Source: Betaproteobacteria bacterium
GTDB lineage: Bacteria > Pseudomonadota > Gammaproteobacteria > Burkholderiales > Usitatibacteraceae
NCBI GenBank assembly: GCA_016709665.1
Contig: JADJMI010000005.1
Coordinates: forward strand, 372,001-436,000
Direction of reading: 5' to 3'
DNA length: 64,000 nucleotides
Positions within the stretch are counted from its first letter, which is position 1; each line of letters starts with the position of its first letter. This document shows, piece after piece, positions 28,719 to 38,178 of the stretch. A program made the position numbers and the translations under genes. Below the pieces are notes generated by a model. The model was given only the letters and a program-made list of their open reading frames with translations. It was not told the origin of the DNA and made no database searches.

Positions 28719-30626
28719 GTGTCCCTTCCCCGAAACCTCAGCGCCAAGCTCGTCGGCATCCAGGTCTTCTTCCTGCTGGTGGCCCTGGTGTCGATCGGCC
28801 TCACGCTGGTCGTCTCGTGGCGCCTGGAGGGCAGCGCCGCGGCCATCAACGACGCGGGCAGCCTGCGGATGCGCACCTACCGCCTGGCGTACCTCGCGGA
28901 CCAGGCGGACCGCAGCGCGCCCGACGTCTCCGCCCTCATCGCGCGGGGCATCGGCGAGTTCGAGGCGGTCGTGGCGAACCTGCGGGCCGGGGACCCGAGC
29001 CGCCCGCTCTTCGTCCCCGCACCCCGGAGATCGAGCGCCAGTTCGACCGGCTGGACGCGGAATGGTCGGGCCTGCGGCCCGCGCTCGAGCGCGCCCGCGC
29101 AGGGGCGCTCGCTCGCGCTGGAACGCCCGCGCGTCGAGCGGTTCGTGGCCGTCGTCAACGCGCTGGTCGAAATGATCGAGGCCGACACCGCCCGCGCGAC
29201 GACGCTCCTGCGCACGATCCAGTTCGCGCTGGTGGCGCTCGCGATCGGCGGCACCTCGGCCCTCATCTACCTGTCCTTCCGCATCATCATCCAGCCCGTG
29301 CACCGGCTGGAGGGGGGGCTCAGGCGCATGGCGCAGGGCGAGTTCACCGCGCGATTGCCGGTGGAGTCGACCGACGAGTTCGGGGCGCTGGCCGCGGGCT
29401 TCAACGACATGGCGCAGCACCTGGAGGAGTCCTACCGGCACCTCGAGACGCGGGTGGTGGAGAAGACCCGCAACCTCGCGCAGCAGAACGCGCGCCTGGC
29501 GACGCTCTACGACATGACGACCTTCCTGAACGCGCCCACGTCGCAGGAGGACCTGTGCCGGGGGTTCCTGCGGCGCCTGCTCGTCACGACGGGCGCGGCC
29601 GCGGGCGCGGTGCGACTCGTCTCGCGCGAGGGCGACACGCTGCACCTGTTCGTCGAGGAGGGCCTGCCCGGTGGCTTCGCCGAGAAGGATCACTGCCTGG
29701 AGAAGGGGGAGTGCGCGTTCGGCGAGGCGGCGGCCAAGAGCGCGAGCGTGGTGCACTTCATGAAGGGCCCGAAGCCGCCCATCAGCGTGCCGTTGCCCCA
29801 TTGCCGCGAGGCCGGCTTCGCGGTCGTCGCCGCCTTCCCGATCGCCGCGCACCACCAGGTGCTCGGCATCTACAACCTCTTCCACCGCGAGGCGCGCGAG
29901 ATCCCGGGCGAGGAACGGCACATGCTCGAGAGCCTGGGCCAGCACCTGGGCGTGGCGATCGAGAGCCTGCGCCTCGCCTCGAGCGCGCGCGAGCTCGCGA
30001 TCGCGGAAGAACGCAACCTCCTCGCGCAGGAGCTGCACGACTCGATCGCGCAGGCGCTCGCGTTCCTCAACCTGCAGGTGCAGATGCTGCGGCAGTCGAT
30101 GGCGGCCGGGAAGGCCGACGACGCGGCGAAGGCGCTCGAGGAGATCGAGGCCGGCGTGCAGGAATCCTACGCGGACGTGCGCGAGCTGCTGGTGCACTTC
30201 CGCACGCGCCTCGCCGAGGGCGACGTCGAGCACGGCATCCGCACGCTGCTCGCCAAGTTCGAGCACCAGACGTCCATCCCGCCGGAGCTGCATTCCTCCG
30301 GCGCCACGGTGCCGCTCGCGCCCGACGACCAGCTGCAGGTGATGCACATCCTGCAGGAGGCCCTCTCGAACGTCCGCAAGCACTCGGGCGCGCGGCGGGT
30401 CGACGTCGACCTCACGCGCGGGCCCGGCTACACCTTCACCGTGCGCGACGACGGCTGCGGCTTCGACCCGGGCGCGGCGAGCGGCGGCACGAGCGACCAC
30501 GTGGGCCTGCGGATCATGCAGGAGCGCGCCGCCCGCATCGGGGCCACGCTCTCGGTGCGCTCCTCGAAGGGCATGGGCACCGAGGTCGTGCTCCGGCTCC
30601 CGCTCGCCCAGCGGGAGGCCGCATGA
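28719..30626 (+). CDS. narX: Nitrate/nitrite sensor histidine kinase NarX (with a compensated frameshift)
   Basis: 635 residues from a GTG at 28719. Helix one is LVGIQVFFLLVALVSIGLTL, followed by the nitrate-binding P-box (INDAGSLRMRTYRLAYLA) of NarX/NarQ. Helix two is FALVALAIGGTSALIYLSFR, then HAMP (VHRLEGGLRRMAQGEFTARL), a GAF-like central module with Cys residues, and a HisKA_3 box (LLAQELHDSIAQALAFLNLQ). HATPase motifs include QVMHILQEALSNVRKHSGA and RDDGCGFDPG. Between about 29025 and 29110 the frame is shifted: it should read PEIERQFDRLDAEWSGLRPA, so one indel is undone by a second. It overlaps narL (ATGA). Confidence 0.93.
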   Translation: MSLPRNLSAKLVGIQVFFLLVALVSIGLTLVVSWRLEGSAAAINDAGSLRMRTYRLAYLADQADRSAPDVSALIARGIGEFEAVVANLRAGDPSRPLFVPAPRRSSASSTGWTRNGRACGPRSSAPAQGRSLALERPRVERFVAVVNALVEMIEADTARATTLLRTIQFALVALAIGGTSALIYLSFRIIIQPVHRLEGGLRRMAQGEFTARLPVESTDEFGALAAGFNDMAQHLEESYRHLETRVVEKTRNLAQQNARLATLYDMTTFLNAPTSQEDLCRGFLRRLLVTTGAAAGAVRLVSREGDTLHLFVEEGLPGGFAEKDHCLEKGECAFGEAAAKSASVVHFMKGPKPPISVPLPHCREAGFAVVAAFPIAAHHQVLGIYNLFHREAREIPGEERHMLESLGQHLGVAIESLRLASSARELAIAEERNLLAQELHDSIAQALAFLNLQVQMLRQSMAAGKADDAAKALEEIEAGVQESYADVRELLVHFRTRLAEGDVEHGIRTLLAKFEHQTSIPPELHSSGATVPLAPDDQLQVMHILQEALSNVRKHSGARRVDVDLTRGPGYTFTVRDDGCGFDPGAASGGTSDHVGLRIMQERAARIGATLSVRSSKGMGTEVVLRLPLAQREAA

Positions 30627-31267
30627 GCCCGGTGCGCATCGTCGTCATCGACGACCACACCCTTTTCCGCCGCGGCATCACCGCGCTGCTTGCCCGGGTG
30701 GCGGATTTCGACGTGGTGGGCGAGGCGGCGGACGGCTTCGAGGGCATCAAGGCGGTCGCCGCCGGCAAGCCGGACGTGGTGCTGCTGGACCTGCACATGC
30801 CCGGTCTCACCGGCATCGAGGCCATGCAGGCGATCCTGCGCGAGAACCCCGGCACCCACGTCGTGATGCTGACGGTCTCGGAGGAGGCGGAGGACCTGAT
30901 GGCCGCCCTGCGAGCCGGCGCCCTGGGCTACCTCCTGAAGAACATCGACAGCGACTTCCTGGTGGAGTCGATCCGCCGGGCCGCGAACGGCGATTCGGTC
31001 ATGTCCCCGGAGATGTCCGGCAAGCTCCTTCGCGAGCTGCGCGCCGGCACCGACCAGGCGCCCGTGCCCGCGCTCAGCCCGCGCGAGCGGGAGATCGTCG
31101 GGTGCCTCACGCGCGGGGCGAGCAACAAGGAGATCGCGCGCGAGCTCGCCATCGCCGAGAGCACCGTCAAGATCCACGTGCAGCACATCCTCAGGAAGCT
31201 CGAGCTCACCTCCCGCGTGCAGGTCGCCGTCTGGGCGGTCGAGCGCGGCATCGTGCCGCGGCCCTGA
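30623..31267 (+). CDS. narL: Nitrate/nitrite response regulator NarL
   Basis: 214 residues. The receiver begins VRIVVIDDHTLFRRGITALL; the phospho-Asp lies in DVVLLDLHMPGLTGIEAMQA, with Thr in VVMLTVSEE and Lys in GYLLKNID. The LuxR-type output domain reads LSPREREIVGCLTRGASNKE then STVKIHVQHILRKLELTSRV, close to NarL. It stands directly upstream of narK1 and the nar structural genes, which it should activate on nitrate. Confidence 0.93.
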   Translation: MSPVRIVVIDDHTLFRRGITALLARVADFDVVGEAADGFEGIKAVAAGKPDVVLLDLHMPGLTGIEAMQAILRENPGTHVVMLTVSEEAEDLMAALRAGALGYLLKNIDSDFLVESIRRAANGDSVMSPEMSGKLLRELRAGTDQAPVPALSPREREIVGCLTRGASNKEIARELAIAESTVKIHVQHILRKLELTSRVQVAVWAVERGIVPRP

Positions 31268-31432
31268 GCCGGGCCCCTGAGTTCTTTCGGACTACCCCGG
31301 CATCCGCCGTCCGGCGAGCCGGACCCCGCCATTCGCCCGCCCCACCCCCTCCTCGCGGCGAATGTCGCCGCCCGGGCCCGCCGCCTAGAGTGACTTCGGG
31401 CCGGAAAGTCCCGGCAATCCAGGAGCGCGGCG
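31268..31432 (+). promoter_or_regulatory. narK1 upstream region with a 7-2-7 inverted repeat
   Basis: The 165-base gap before narK1 must hold the nar promoter if narL is not co-transcribed with narK1. GTCCGGC-GA-GCCGGAC at 31309-31324 is a perfect inverted repeat with the 7-2-7 spacing used by NarL sites, but its half-site does not match the NarL heptamer consensus. No FNR box (TTGAT-N4-ATCAA) is visible. TACCCC at 31293 is a weak NarL-like heptamer. Confidence 0.3.
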
Positions 31433-32695
31433 ATGGCGAAGTCCCACAAGGCCAAGGCGGTATCGGTACTCATCGTGAGCACGCTCGCCTTCACCGTGTG
31501 CTTCATGGTCTGGATGATGTTCGCGGTCATCGGCATCCCCATCAAGAAGGCGCTCGACCTCAACGCCACCCAGTTCGGCATCCTCACGGCGACGCCCGTG
31601 CTCACCGGCTCGCTCATCCGCGTGCCGCTGGGCATGTGGACGGACAAGTTCGGCGGGCGGATCGTCATGTTCGTCCTGATGCTCTCGACGGTCGTGCCGA
31701 TCTGGCTCATGACCTACGCGACGGCCTACTGGCACTTCCTCGTGCTCGGGCTCTTCGTGGGCGTCGCCGGCGGCTCGTTCTCCGTGGGCACGCCGTACGT
31801 CGCCCGCTGGTTCGACCGCAAGCACCAGGGCTTCGCGATGGGCGTGTACGGCGCCGGCAACTCCGGGGCGGCGGTGAACAAGTTCGTGGCGCCCGCGCTC
31901 CTGCTGGGCTTCGGCTGGACCGTCGTCCCGCAGGTGTACGCCGCGGTCATGCTCGGCACGGCGGTGCTCTTCTGGATGTTCAGCCACTCCGAGCCGAAGC
32001 ACCGGGTGCCTTCGCACATCACCTGGCGCGAGCAGCTGGGGGCGCTCCGGGACCCGCGCGTGTGGAAGTACTCGCAGTACTACTCGATCGTCTTCGGCGG
32101 CTATGTCGCGCTGTCCCTGTGGATGGTGCAGTACTACGTGGGCGAGTACGGGCTCTCGATCCAGATGGCCGCGCTCCTCGCGGCGTGCTTCTCGCTGCCG
32201 GGCGGCGTGCTGCGCGCCGTCGGCGGCTGGATGTCGGACAAGTGGGGCGCCCACACCGTGACGTGGTGGGTGCTCTGGGTGAGCTGGTTCTGCCTGTTCC
32301 TGCTCTCCTACCCGCAGACGGACATGACGATCACGACGGTGGACGGCCCGAAGACCTTCCACGTCGGCCTGAACGTCTGGATGTTCACCCTGCTCATGTT
32401 CGTGATGGGCATCGCCTGGGCGTTCGGCAAGGCGTCGGTCTTCAAGTACATCTCCGACGAGTTCCCCGACAACATCGGCGTCATCTCGGGCGTGGTGGGC
32501 CTCGCCGGGGGCCTGGGCGGGTTCTTCCTGCCGATCATGTTCGGCGCCCTCATGGACCTCACCGGCATCCGCTCGAGCGCCTTCATGCTCATGTACGGCG
32601 TCGTGTGGGTCTCCCTCATCTGGATGTACTGGACCGAAGTGCGCGGCGCCGAACTCATGGGGCCGCGATCGAAGAAGTTCCGGCTGAACGGCTGA
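31433..32695 (+). CDS. narK: Nitrate transporter NarK1 (MFS, nitrate/proton symporter type)
   Basis: 420 residues with 12 helices of the major facilitator superfamily. The nitrate signature appears as GVAGGSFSVGTPYVARWFD in the first half and GVVGLAGGLGGFFLPIMFGA in the second. Conserved arginines lie in LIRVPLGMWTDKFGGR and LRAVGGWMSDKWG. Its sequence type matches NarK1, thought to import nitrate with protons. The ATG at 31433 follows CAGGAGCG. narK2 follows after 20 bases; here they are separate genes, while some betaproteobacteria carry a fused NarK1-NarK2. Confidence 0.95.
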   Translation: MAKSHKAKAVSVLIVSTLAFTVCFMVWMMFAVIGIPIKKALDLNATQFGILTATPVLTGSLIRVPLGMWTDKFGGRIVMFVLMLSTVVPIWLMTYATAYWHFLVLGLFVGVAGGSFSVGTPYVARWFDRKHQGFAMGVYGAGNSGAAVNKFVAPALLLGFGWTVVPQVYAAVMLGTAVLFWMFSHSEPKHRVPSHITWREQLGALRDPRVWKYSQYYSIVFGGYVALSLWMVQYYVGEYGLSIQMAALLAACFSLPGGVLRAVGGWMSDKWGAHTVTWWVLWVSWFCLFLLSYPQTDMTITTVDGPKTFHVGLNVWMFTLLMFVMGIAWAFGKASVFKYISDEFPDNIGVISGVVGLAGGLGGFFLPIMFGALMDLTGIRSSAFMLMYGVVWVSLIWMYWTEVRGAELMGPRSKKFRLNG

Positions 32696-32715
32696 ACCGG
32701 GACCGGGAGAACGCC

Positions 32716-34359
32716 ATGAGCACCGCACGAAACGCCGCCGCACCCGCCACGAAGGCCGACATCGCCGACTGGCGCCCCGAGGACGAGGCGTTCTGGAACG
32801 CGACCGGCAAGCGCGTCGCCTACCGCAACCTGTGGATCTCCATCCCGGCCCTGCTCTGCGGCTTCGCGGTCTGGGGCATGTGGGGAATCATCACCGTGCA
32901 GATGATCAACCTGGGTTTCCCGTTCACCCAGGCCGAGCTCTTCACGCTCACCGCCATCGCGGGCATCTCCGGCGCCACGATGCGCATTCCCGCCTCGTTC
33001 CTCATCCGGCTGGCCGGCGGGCGCAACACCATCTTCCTCACCACCGCGATGCTGCTCGCGCCCGCGATCGGCACCGGCATCGTGCTCCAGCACAAGGACT
33101 GGCCGCTGTGGGCCTTCCAGCTGATGGCGCTGTGGTCGGGCGTGGGCGGCGGCAACTTCGCCAGTTCCATGTCGAACATCAGCACGTTCTTCCCCAAGCG
33201 GCTGCAGGGGACGGCGCTCGGCCTCAACGCGGGCCTGGGCAATTTCGGCGTCACCACCATGCAGGTCGTGATCCCGCTGGTGATGACGGTGGGCCTCTTC
33301 GGTTCGCTGGGCGGCGAGCCGATGACGCTCCTGAAGGACAGCGGCTGGATCCTCGGGAAGATCGTGGCCGGCACCCCCACGTGGATCCAGAACGCCGGCT
33401 TCGCGTGGCTGCTGTCGCTGGTTCCCCTGTCGGTGCTGTGCTGGTGGGGCATGAACAACCTGAAGACGGTCTCCCCGGATACCGGCAACCCGCTCGTCGC
33501 GTTCGCGAAGATCACGTACCTCTACACGCTGGCCTTCGTGCCCTCCATCCTCGGCCTGTACCTGTACCTGCCGAAGCCCACGGGCCTGGGCCTCATCAGC
33601 ATGTGGGTGGCCATCCCGCTCGACATCGCGAGCGCGCTGCTGGTGATGAAGCTCGCGGCCTTCGGCCCGATGAAGGAAGGGGTGGCGAAGCAGTTCCTCA
33701 TCTTCCGCGACAAGCACACGTGGTCGATGACGGCCCTCTACATCGTCACCTTCGGCTCGTTCATCGGCTTCTCGATGGCGCTGCCCCTGTCGATCACGGT
33801 GATCTTCGGCATCAGCCACGTGCCCGACGCGAACGGCGTGCTGCAGCACACGCTCAAGAACCCGAACGCGCCCTCGGCCTTCACCTACGCCTGGATCGGC
33901 CCCTTCGTCGGCGCCGCCGTGCGCCCGATCGGCGGCTGGATCTCCGACAAGCTCGGCGGCTCGATCGTGACGCAGGTGATCTCGGCGGTGATGGTCGTCG
34001 CCTCGTGCGCGGTGGGCTACGTGATGATGCAGGCCTACGCCTCGGTCGCGCCGGAGCAGTACTTTCCGGCCTTCATCGGCCTTTTCGTCCTGCTCTTCTT
34101 CGCCACCGGCATCGGCAACGGCTCGACCTTCCGCACCATCGGCGTGATCTTCGACCGGACGCAGGCCGGCCCGGTCCTGGGCTGGACGTCCGCGATCGCC
34201 GCCTACGGCGCCTTCGTCGCGCCGATCGTGATCGGCGACCAGATCAAGGCGGGCACGCCGCAATACGCGATGTACGGCTTCGCGGCCTTCTACGCCATCT
34301 GCCTCGTCGTGAACTGGTGGTTCTACCTGCGCGCCAACGCGTACGTGAAGAACCCCTGA
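32716..34359 (+). CDS. narK2: Nitrate/nitrite transporter NarK2 (antiporter type)
   Basis: 547 residues, longer than NarK1. A 40-residue soluble N-terminus (DWRPEDEAFWNATGKRVAYR) is typical of NarK2. Nitrate signatures read LWSGVGGGNFASSMSNISTF and FFATGIGNGSTFRTIGVIF; the binding arginines are in MRIPASFLIRLAGGRN and RPIGGWISDKLGG. It probably exchanges external nitrate for internal nitrite during anaerobic growth. The ATG at 32716 has a GGGAGA site. narG follows 50 bases later in the same orientation. Confidence 0.95.
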   Translation: MSTARNAAAPATKADIADWRPEDEAFWNATGKRVAYRNLWISIPALLCGFAVWGMWGIITVQMINLGFPFTQAELFTLTAIAGISGATMRIPASFLIRLAGGRNTIFLTTAMLLAPAIGTGIVLQHKDWPLWAFQLMALWSGVGGGNFASSMSNISTFFPKRLQGTALGLNAGLGNFGVTTMQVVIPLVMTVGLFGSLGGEPMTLLKDSGWILGKIVAGTPTWIQNAGFAWLLSLVPLSVLCWWGMNNLKTVSPDTGNPLVAFAKITYLYTLAFVPSILGLYLYLPKPTGLGLISMWVAIPLDIASALLVMKLAAFGPMKEGVAKQFLIFRDKHTWSMTALYIVTFGSFIGFSMALPLSITVIFGISHVPDANGVLQHTLKNPNAPSAFTYAWIGPFVGAAVRPIGGWISDKLGGSIVTQVISAVMVVASCAVGYVMMQAYASVAPEQYFPAFIGLFVLLFFATGIGNGSTFRTIGVIFDRTQAGPVLGWTSAIAAYGAFVAPIVIGDQIKAGTPQYAMYGFAAFYAICLVVNWWFYLRANAYVKNP

Positions 34360-34409
34360 ACCCGGCCCCGACTTCAGCGCACCGACCCGGTTTCCCCTAG
34401 GAGCCCCGC

Positions 34410-37400
34410 ATGAGCCACTTCCTCGACCGACTCACCTTCTTCTCCCGCCCGGGCGAGCCCTTCTCGGACTCTCACGGCACCACCACGACGGAAAGCCGCA
34501 CGTGGGAGGACGCCTACCGCAAGCGCTGGTCGAGCGACAAGATCGTGCGCTCGACGCACGGCGTGAACTGCACGGGCTCGTGCAGCTGGAAGATCTACGT
34601 GAAGGGGGGCGTGGTCACCTGGGAGACCCAGCAGACCGACTACCCGCGCACCCGGCCCGACATGCCCAACCACGAGCCGCGCGGCTGCTCGCGCGGCGCT
34701 TCCTACTCCTGGTACCTCTACAGCGCCAACCGGGTGAAGTACCCCATGGTGCGCGGCCGTCTCGTGAAGCTCTGGCGCGAGGCGAGGAAGACGCTGGGCC
34801 CCGTGGAGGCATGGGCCTCGATCGCGGGGGACGCGGCCCAGGCGAAGAGCTACCGCTCGGTGCGCGGCCTGGGCGGGTTCGTGCGCTCGACGTGGGACGA
34901 GGCCAACGAGCTCGTGGCTGCCGCCAACACGTACACCATCAAGCAGTACGGGCCGGACCGCGTCGTCGGCTTCTCGCCGATCCCGGCGATGTCGATGGTC
35001 TCCTACGCCGCGGGCTCGCGCTACCTGTCGCTCATCGGCGGCGTGTGCATGAGCTTCTACGACTGGTACTGCGACCTGCCGCCCGCCTCGCCGCAGGTCT
35101 GGGGCGAGCAGACGGACGTGCCGGAATCGGCCGACTGGTACAACTCGACCTTCATCATGGCGTGGGGCTCGAACGTCCCGCAGACGCGCACGCCCGACGC
35201 CCACTTCTTCACCGAGGTGCGCTACAAGGGCGCGAAGACCGTCGCGGTGACGCCGGACTATTCCGAGGTCGCGAAGCTCGCCGACCTGTGGCTGCACCCG
35301 AAGCAGGGCACCGACGCCGCCGTCGCGATGGCGATGGGCCACGTGATCCTCAAGGAATTCCACCTCGAGAAGCCGAGCGCCTATTTCACCGACTACTGCC
35401 GGCGCTACACGGACATGCCGATGCTGGTGAAGCTCGTGAAGCGCGGCGGCGCCTGGGTTCCCGACCGGTTCCTGCGCGCCTCCGACTTCGCTGACGGGCT
35501 GGGCCAGGGCAACAACCCCGACTGGAAGACCGTGGGCATCGACGAGACCACCGGCCACGTCGTGCCGCCGCTGGGCACGATCGGCTACCGCTGGGGGCAG
35601 AAGGAGGGCGAGGACCTCGGCAAGTGGAACCTCGAGGCGAAGGAAGGCCGGGGCGGGGCCGAGGTGAAGCTCGCGCTCTCGCTCATCGACCGGCGCGACG
35701 AGGCGCTTCCCGTGTCCTTCCCGTACTTCGGCGGCATCGCGCACGAACGCTTCCCCGAGAACGACCAGGGCACGGACATCCTCGTGCGCAACGTCCCGGT
35801 GATGAAGGTGCAGGGCGCCGAGGGCGAGATCCGCGTGGCGACCGTGTTCGACCTGCTGGTCGCCAACTACGGCATCGACCGGGGCCTGGGCGGCGGCGCC
35901 GTGGCGGCGAGCTACGAGGACGACGTCCCCTACACGCCGAAATGGCAGGAGGTCATCACCGGCGTGAAGGCCGCGGACATCATCACCGTCGCCCGCCAGT
36001 TCGCCGACAACGCGGACAAGACGCACGGCAAGTCGATGATCATCATCGGCGCGGCCATGAACCACTGGTACCACTCGGACATGAACTACCGCGGCGTCAT
36101 CAACATGCTGGTGATGTGCGGGTGCCCGGGGCAATCCGGCGGCGGCTGGGCGCACTACGTGGGGCAGGAGAAGCTCCGGCCCCAGACGGGCTGGACGCCG
36201 CTCGCCTTCGCGCTCGACTGGCACCGTCCGCCGCGCCAGCAGAACTCCACCTCGTTCTTCTACGCGCACACCGACCAGTGGCGCTACGAGAAGCTCGACG
36301 TGTCGGAGATCGTCTCGCCGCTCGCGGACCCGAACGACTACAAGGGTTCGTTCATCGACTTCAACGTGCGCGCCGAGCGCATGGGCTGGCTCCCCTCCGC
36401 GCCGGCGCTGCAGACCAACCCGCTGCAGGTGTGCAAGGACGCCGCGGCCGCGGGCGCCGACCCGAAGGACTACGCGGTCAAGGCGCTCCAGGAAGGGGCC
36501 CTGCGCATGTCCTGCGAGGACCCGGACAACCCGAAGAACTTCCCGCGCAACCTGTTCGTCTGGCGCTCGAACCTGCTGGGCAGCTCCGGCAAGGGCCACG
36601 AGTACTTCCTCAAGCACCTGCTGGGCACGCGCCACGGCGTGCAGGGCAAGGACCTGGGCGACGAGGGCGGGCACAAGAGCGAGGAAGTGAAGTGGCACGA
36701 CGAGGCGCCCGAGGGGAAGCTCGACCTGCTGGTGACGCTCGACTTCCGCATGTCGACCACGTGCCTCTACTCGGACATCGTCCTGCCGACCGCCACCTGG
36801 TACGAGAAGCACGACCTCAACACCTCCGACATGCACCCGTTCATCCACCCGCTTTCGGCCGCCGTCGATCCGGTGTGGGAGTCGCGCTCGGACTGGGAGA
36901 TCTACAAGGGCATCGCGAAGAAGTTCTCCGAGGTGTGCGTCGGGCACCTGGGCGTGGAGAAGGACCTCGTCCTCACCCCGCTCATGCACGACGCCCCCGC
37001 CGAGCTCGGCCAGGCCTTCGACGTGAAGGACTGGAAGAAGGGCCAGTGCGAGCTGGTGCCGGGGAAGACCGCGCCGGCGATGACGGTGGTCGAGCGCGAC
37101 TACCCGAACACGTACAAGAAGTTCACCTCGCTCGGGCCCCTGATGGCGAAGCTGGGCAACGGCGGCAAGGGCATCGGCTGGAACACCGAGCACGAGGTGA
37201 AGGCGCTCGGCGACCTCAACTACCGCGTGACGGAGGAGGGCATCTCGAAGGGCCTGCCGCGCATCGAGTCGGACATCGACGCCTGCGAGACCATCCTCAT
37301 GCTCGCGCCGGAGACCAACGGCGAGGTGGCGGTGAAGGCCTGGGGAGCCCTCCAGAAATCGGTCGGCCTCGAGCTCCAGCACCTGGCGAAGCCGCGCGAG

Positions 37401-38162
37401 GACGACAAGATCCGCTTCCGCGACATCCAGGCCCAGCCGCGCAAGATCGTGAGCTCGCCCACGTGGTCGGGCGTGGAGAGCGAGCACGTGAGCTACACGG
37501 CCAACTACACCAACGTCCACGAGCTGATCCCCTGGCGCACCCTCACCGGCCGGCAGCAGTTCTACCAGGACCACAAGTGGATGCTCGGCTTCGGCGAGGG
37601 GCTGTGCGTCTACCGGCCGCCGGTGGAGATGCACGCCACGGCGCCGATGGAGGGCAGGAAGCCCAACGGCAACCGCGAGATCGTCCTCAACTTCATCACG
37701 CCGCACCAGAAGTGGGGCATCCACTCCACCTACACCGACAACCTGCTGATGCTGACGCTCTCGCGCGGCGGGCCGATCGTGTGGCTCTCGGAGACGGACG
37801 CGAAGTCCGCCGGCATCGCCGACAACGACTGGGTCGAGCTCTTCAACGTGAACGGCGCCATCGCGGCGCGGGCGGTGGTCTCGCAGCGCGTGAACCCCGG
37901 CATGGTCCTCATGTACCACGCGCAGGAGAAGATCGTGAACACGCCCGGCTCGGAGATCACCGGCACGCGCGGCGGCATCCACAACTCGGTGACCCGCATC
38001 GTGCTGAAGCCCACGCACATGATCGGCGGCTACGCCCAGCAGTCCTACGGCTTCAACTACTACGGCACGATCGGCACCAACCGCGACGAGTTCGTCGTCG
38101 TGCGCAAGATGGCGAAGGTGGACTGGCTCGACGAGCCCGCCGCCCAGCCGGCCACCGCCTGA
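34410..38162 (+). CDS. narG: Respiratory nitrate reductase alpha subunit NarG
   Basis: 1250 residues, a molybdopterin (bis-MGD) enzyme on the cytoplasmic face that reduces nitrate to nitrite. The FS0 [4Fe-4S] ligands are His50, Cys54 and Cys58 (THGVNCTGSCSWK) with a further Cys in EPRGCSRGASYSWY. The Mo-binding Asp lies in FYDWYCDLPPASPQVWGEQT. No Tat signal is needed beyond the vestigial N-terminus (FLDRLTFF). Late conserved blocks are QNSTSFFYAHTDQWRYEKLD, FRMSTTCLYSDIVLPTATWY and TGRQQFYQDHKWM. AGGAG lies 9 bases before the ATG. First gene of narGHJI. Confidence 0.98.
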   Translation: MSHFLDRLTFFSRPGEPFSDSHGTTTTESRTWEDAYRKRWSSDKIVRSTHGVNCTGSCSWKIYVKGGVVTWETQQTDYPRTRPDMPNHEPRGCSRGASYSWYLYSANRVKYPMVRGRLVKLWREARKTLGPVEAWASIAGDAAQAKSYRSVRGLGGFVRSTWDEANELVAAANTYTIKQYGPDRVVGFSPIPAMSMVSYAAGSRYLSLIGGVCMSFYDWYCDLPPASPQVWGEQTDVPESADWYNSTFIMAWGSNVPQTRTPDAHFFTEVRYKGAKTVAVTPDYSEVAKLADLWLHPKQGTDAAVAMAMGHVILKEFHLEKPSAYFTDYCRRYTDMPMLVKLVKRGGAWVPDRFLRASDFADGLGQGNNPDWKTVGIDETTGHVVPPLGTIGYRWGQKEGEDLGKWNLEAKEGRGGAEVKLALSLIDRRDEALPVSFPYFGGIAHERFPENDQGTDILVRNVPVMKVQGAEGEIRVATVFDLLVANYGIDRGLGGGAVAASYEDDVPYTPKWQEVITGVKAADIITVARQFADNADKTHGKSMIIIGAAMNHWYHSDMNYRGVINMLVMCGCPGQSGGGWAHYVGQEKLRPQTGWTPLAFALDWHRPPRQQNSTSFFYAHTDQWRYEKLDVSEIVSPLADPNDYKGSFIDFNVRAERMGWLPSAPALQTNPLQVCKDAAAAGADPKDYAVKALQEGALRMSCEDPDNPKNFPRNLFVWRSNLLGSSGKGHEYFLKHLLGTRHGVQGKDLGDEGGHKSEEVKWHDEAPEGKLDLLVTLDFRMSTTCLYSDIVLPTATWYEKHDLNTSDMHPFIHPLSAAVDPVWESRSDWEIYKGIAKKFSEVCVGHLGVEKDLVLTPLMHDAPAELGQAFDVKDWKKGQCELVPGKTAPAMTVVERDYPNTYKKFTSLGPLMAKLGNGGKGIGWNTEHEVKALGDLNYRVTEEGISKGLPRIESDIDACETILMLAPETNGEVAVKAWGALQKSVGLELQHLAKPREDDKIRFRDIQAQPRKIVSSPTWSGVESEHVSYTANYTNVHELIPWRTLTGRQQFYQDHKWMLGFGEGLCVYRPPVEMHATAPMEGRKPNGNREIVLNFITPHQKWGIHSTYTDNLLMLTLSRGGPIVWLSETDAKSAGIADNDWVELFNVNGAIAARAVVSQRVNPGMVLMYHAQEKIVNTPGSEITGTRGGIHNSVTRIVLKPTHMIGGYAQQSYGFNYYGTIGTNRDEFVVVRKMAKVDWLDEPAAQPATA

Positions 38163-38178
38163 TCCGGGAGACGACGAC

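Noticed and set aside
31268..31432. FNR or NarL consensus sites upstream of narK1
   Set aside because: I found no TTGAT-N4-ATCAA and only one weak TACCCC heptamer. I list the inverted repeat but do not claim the consensus sites.
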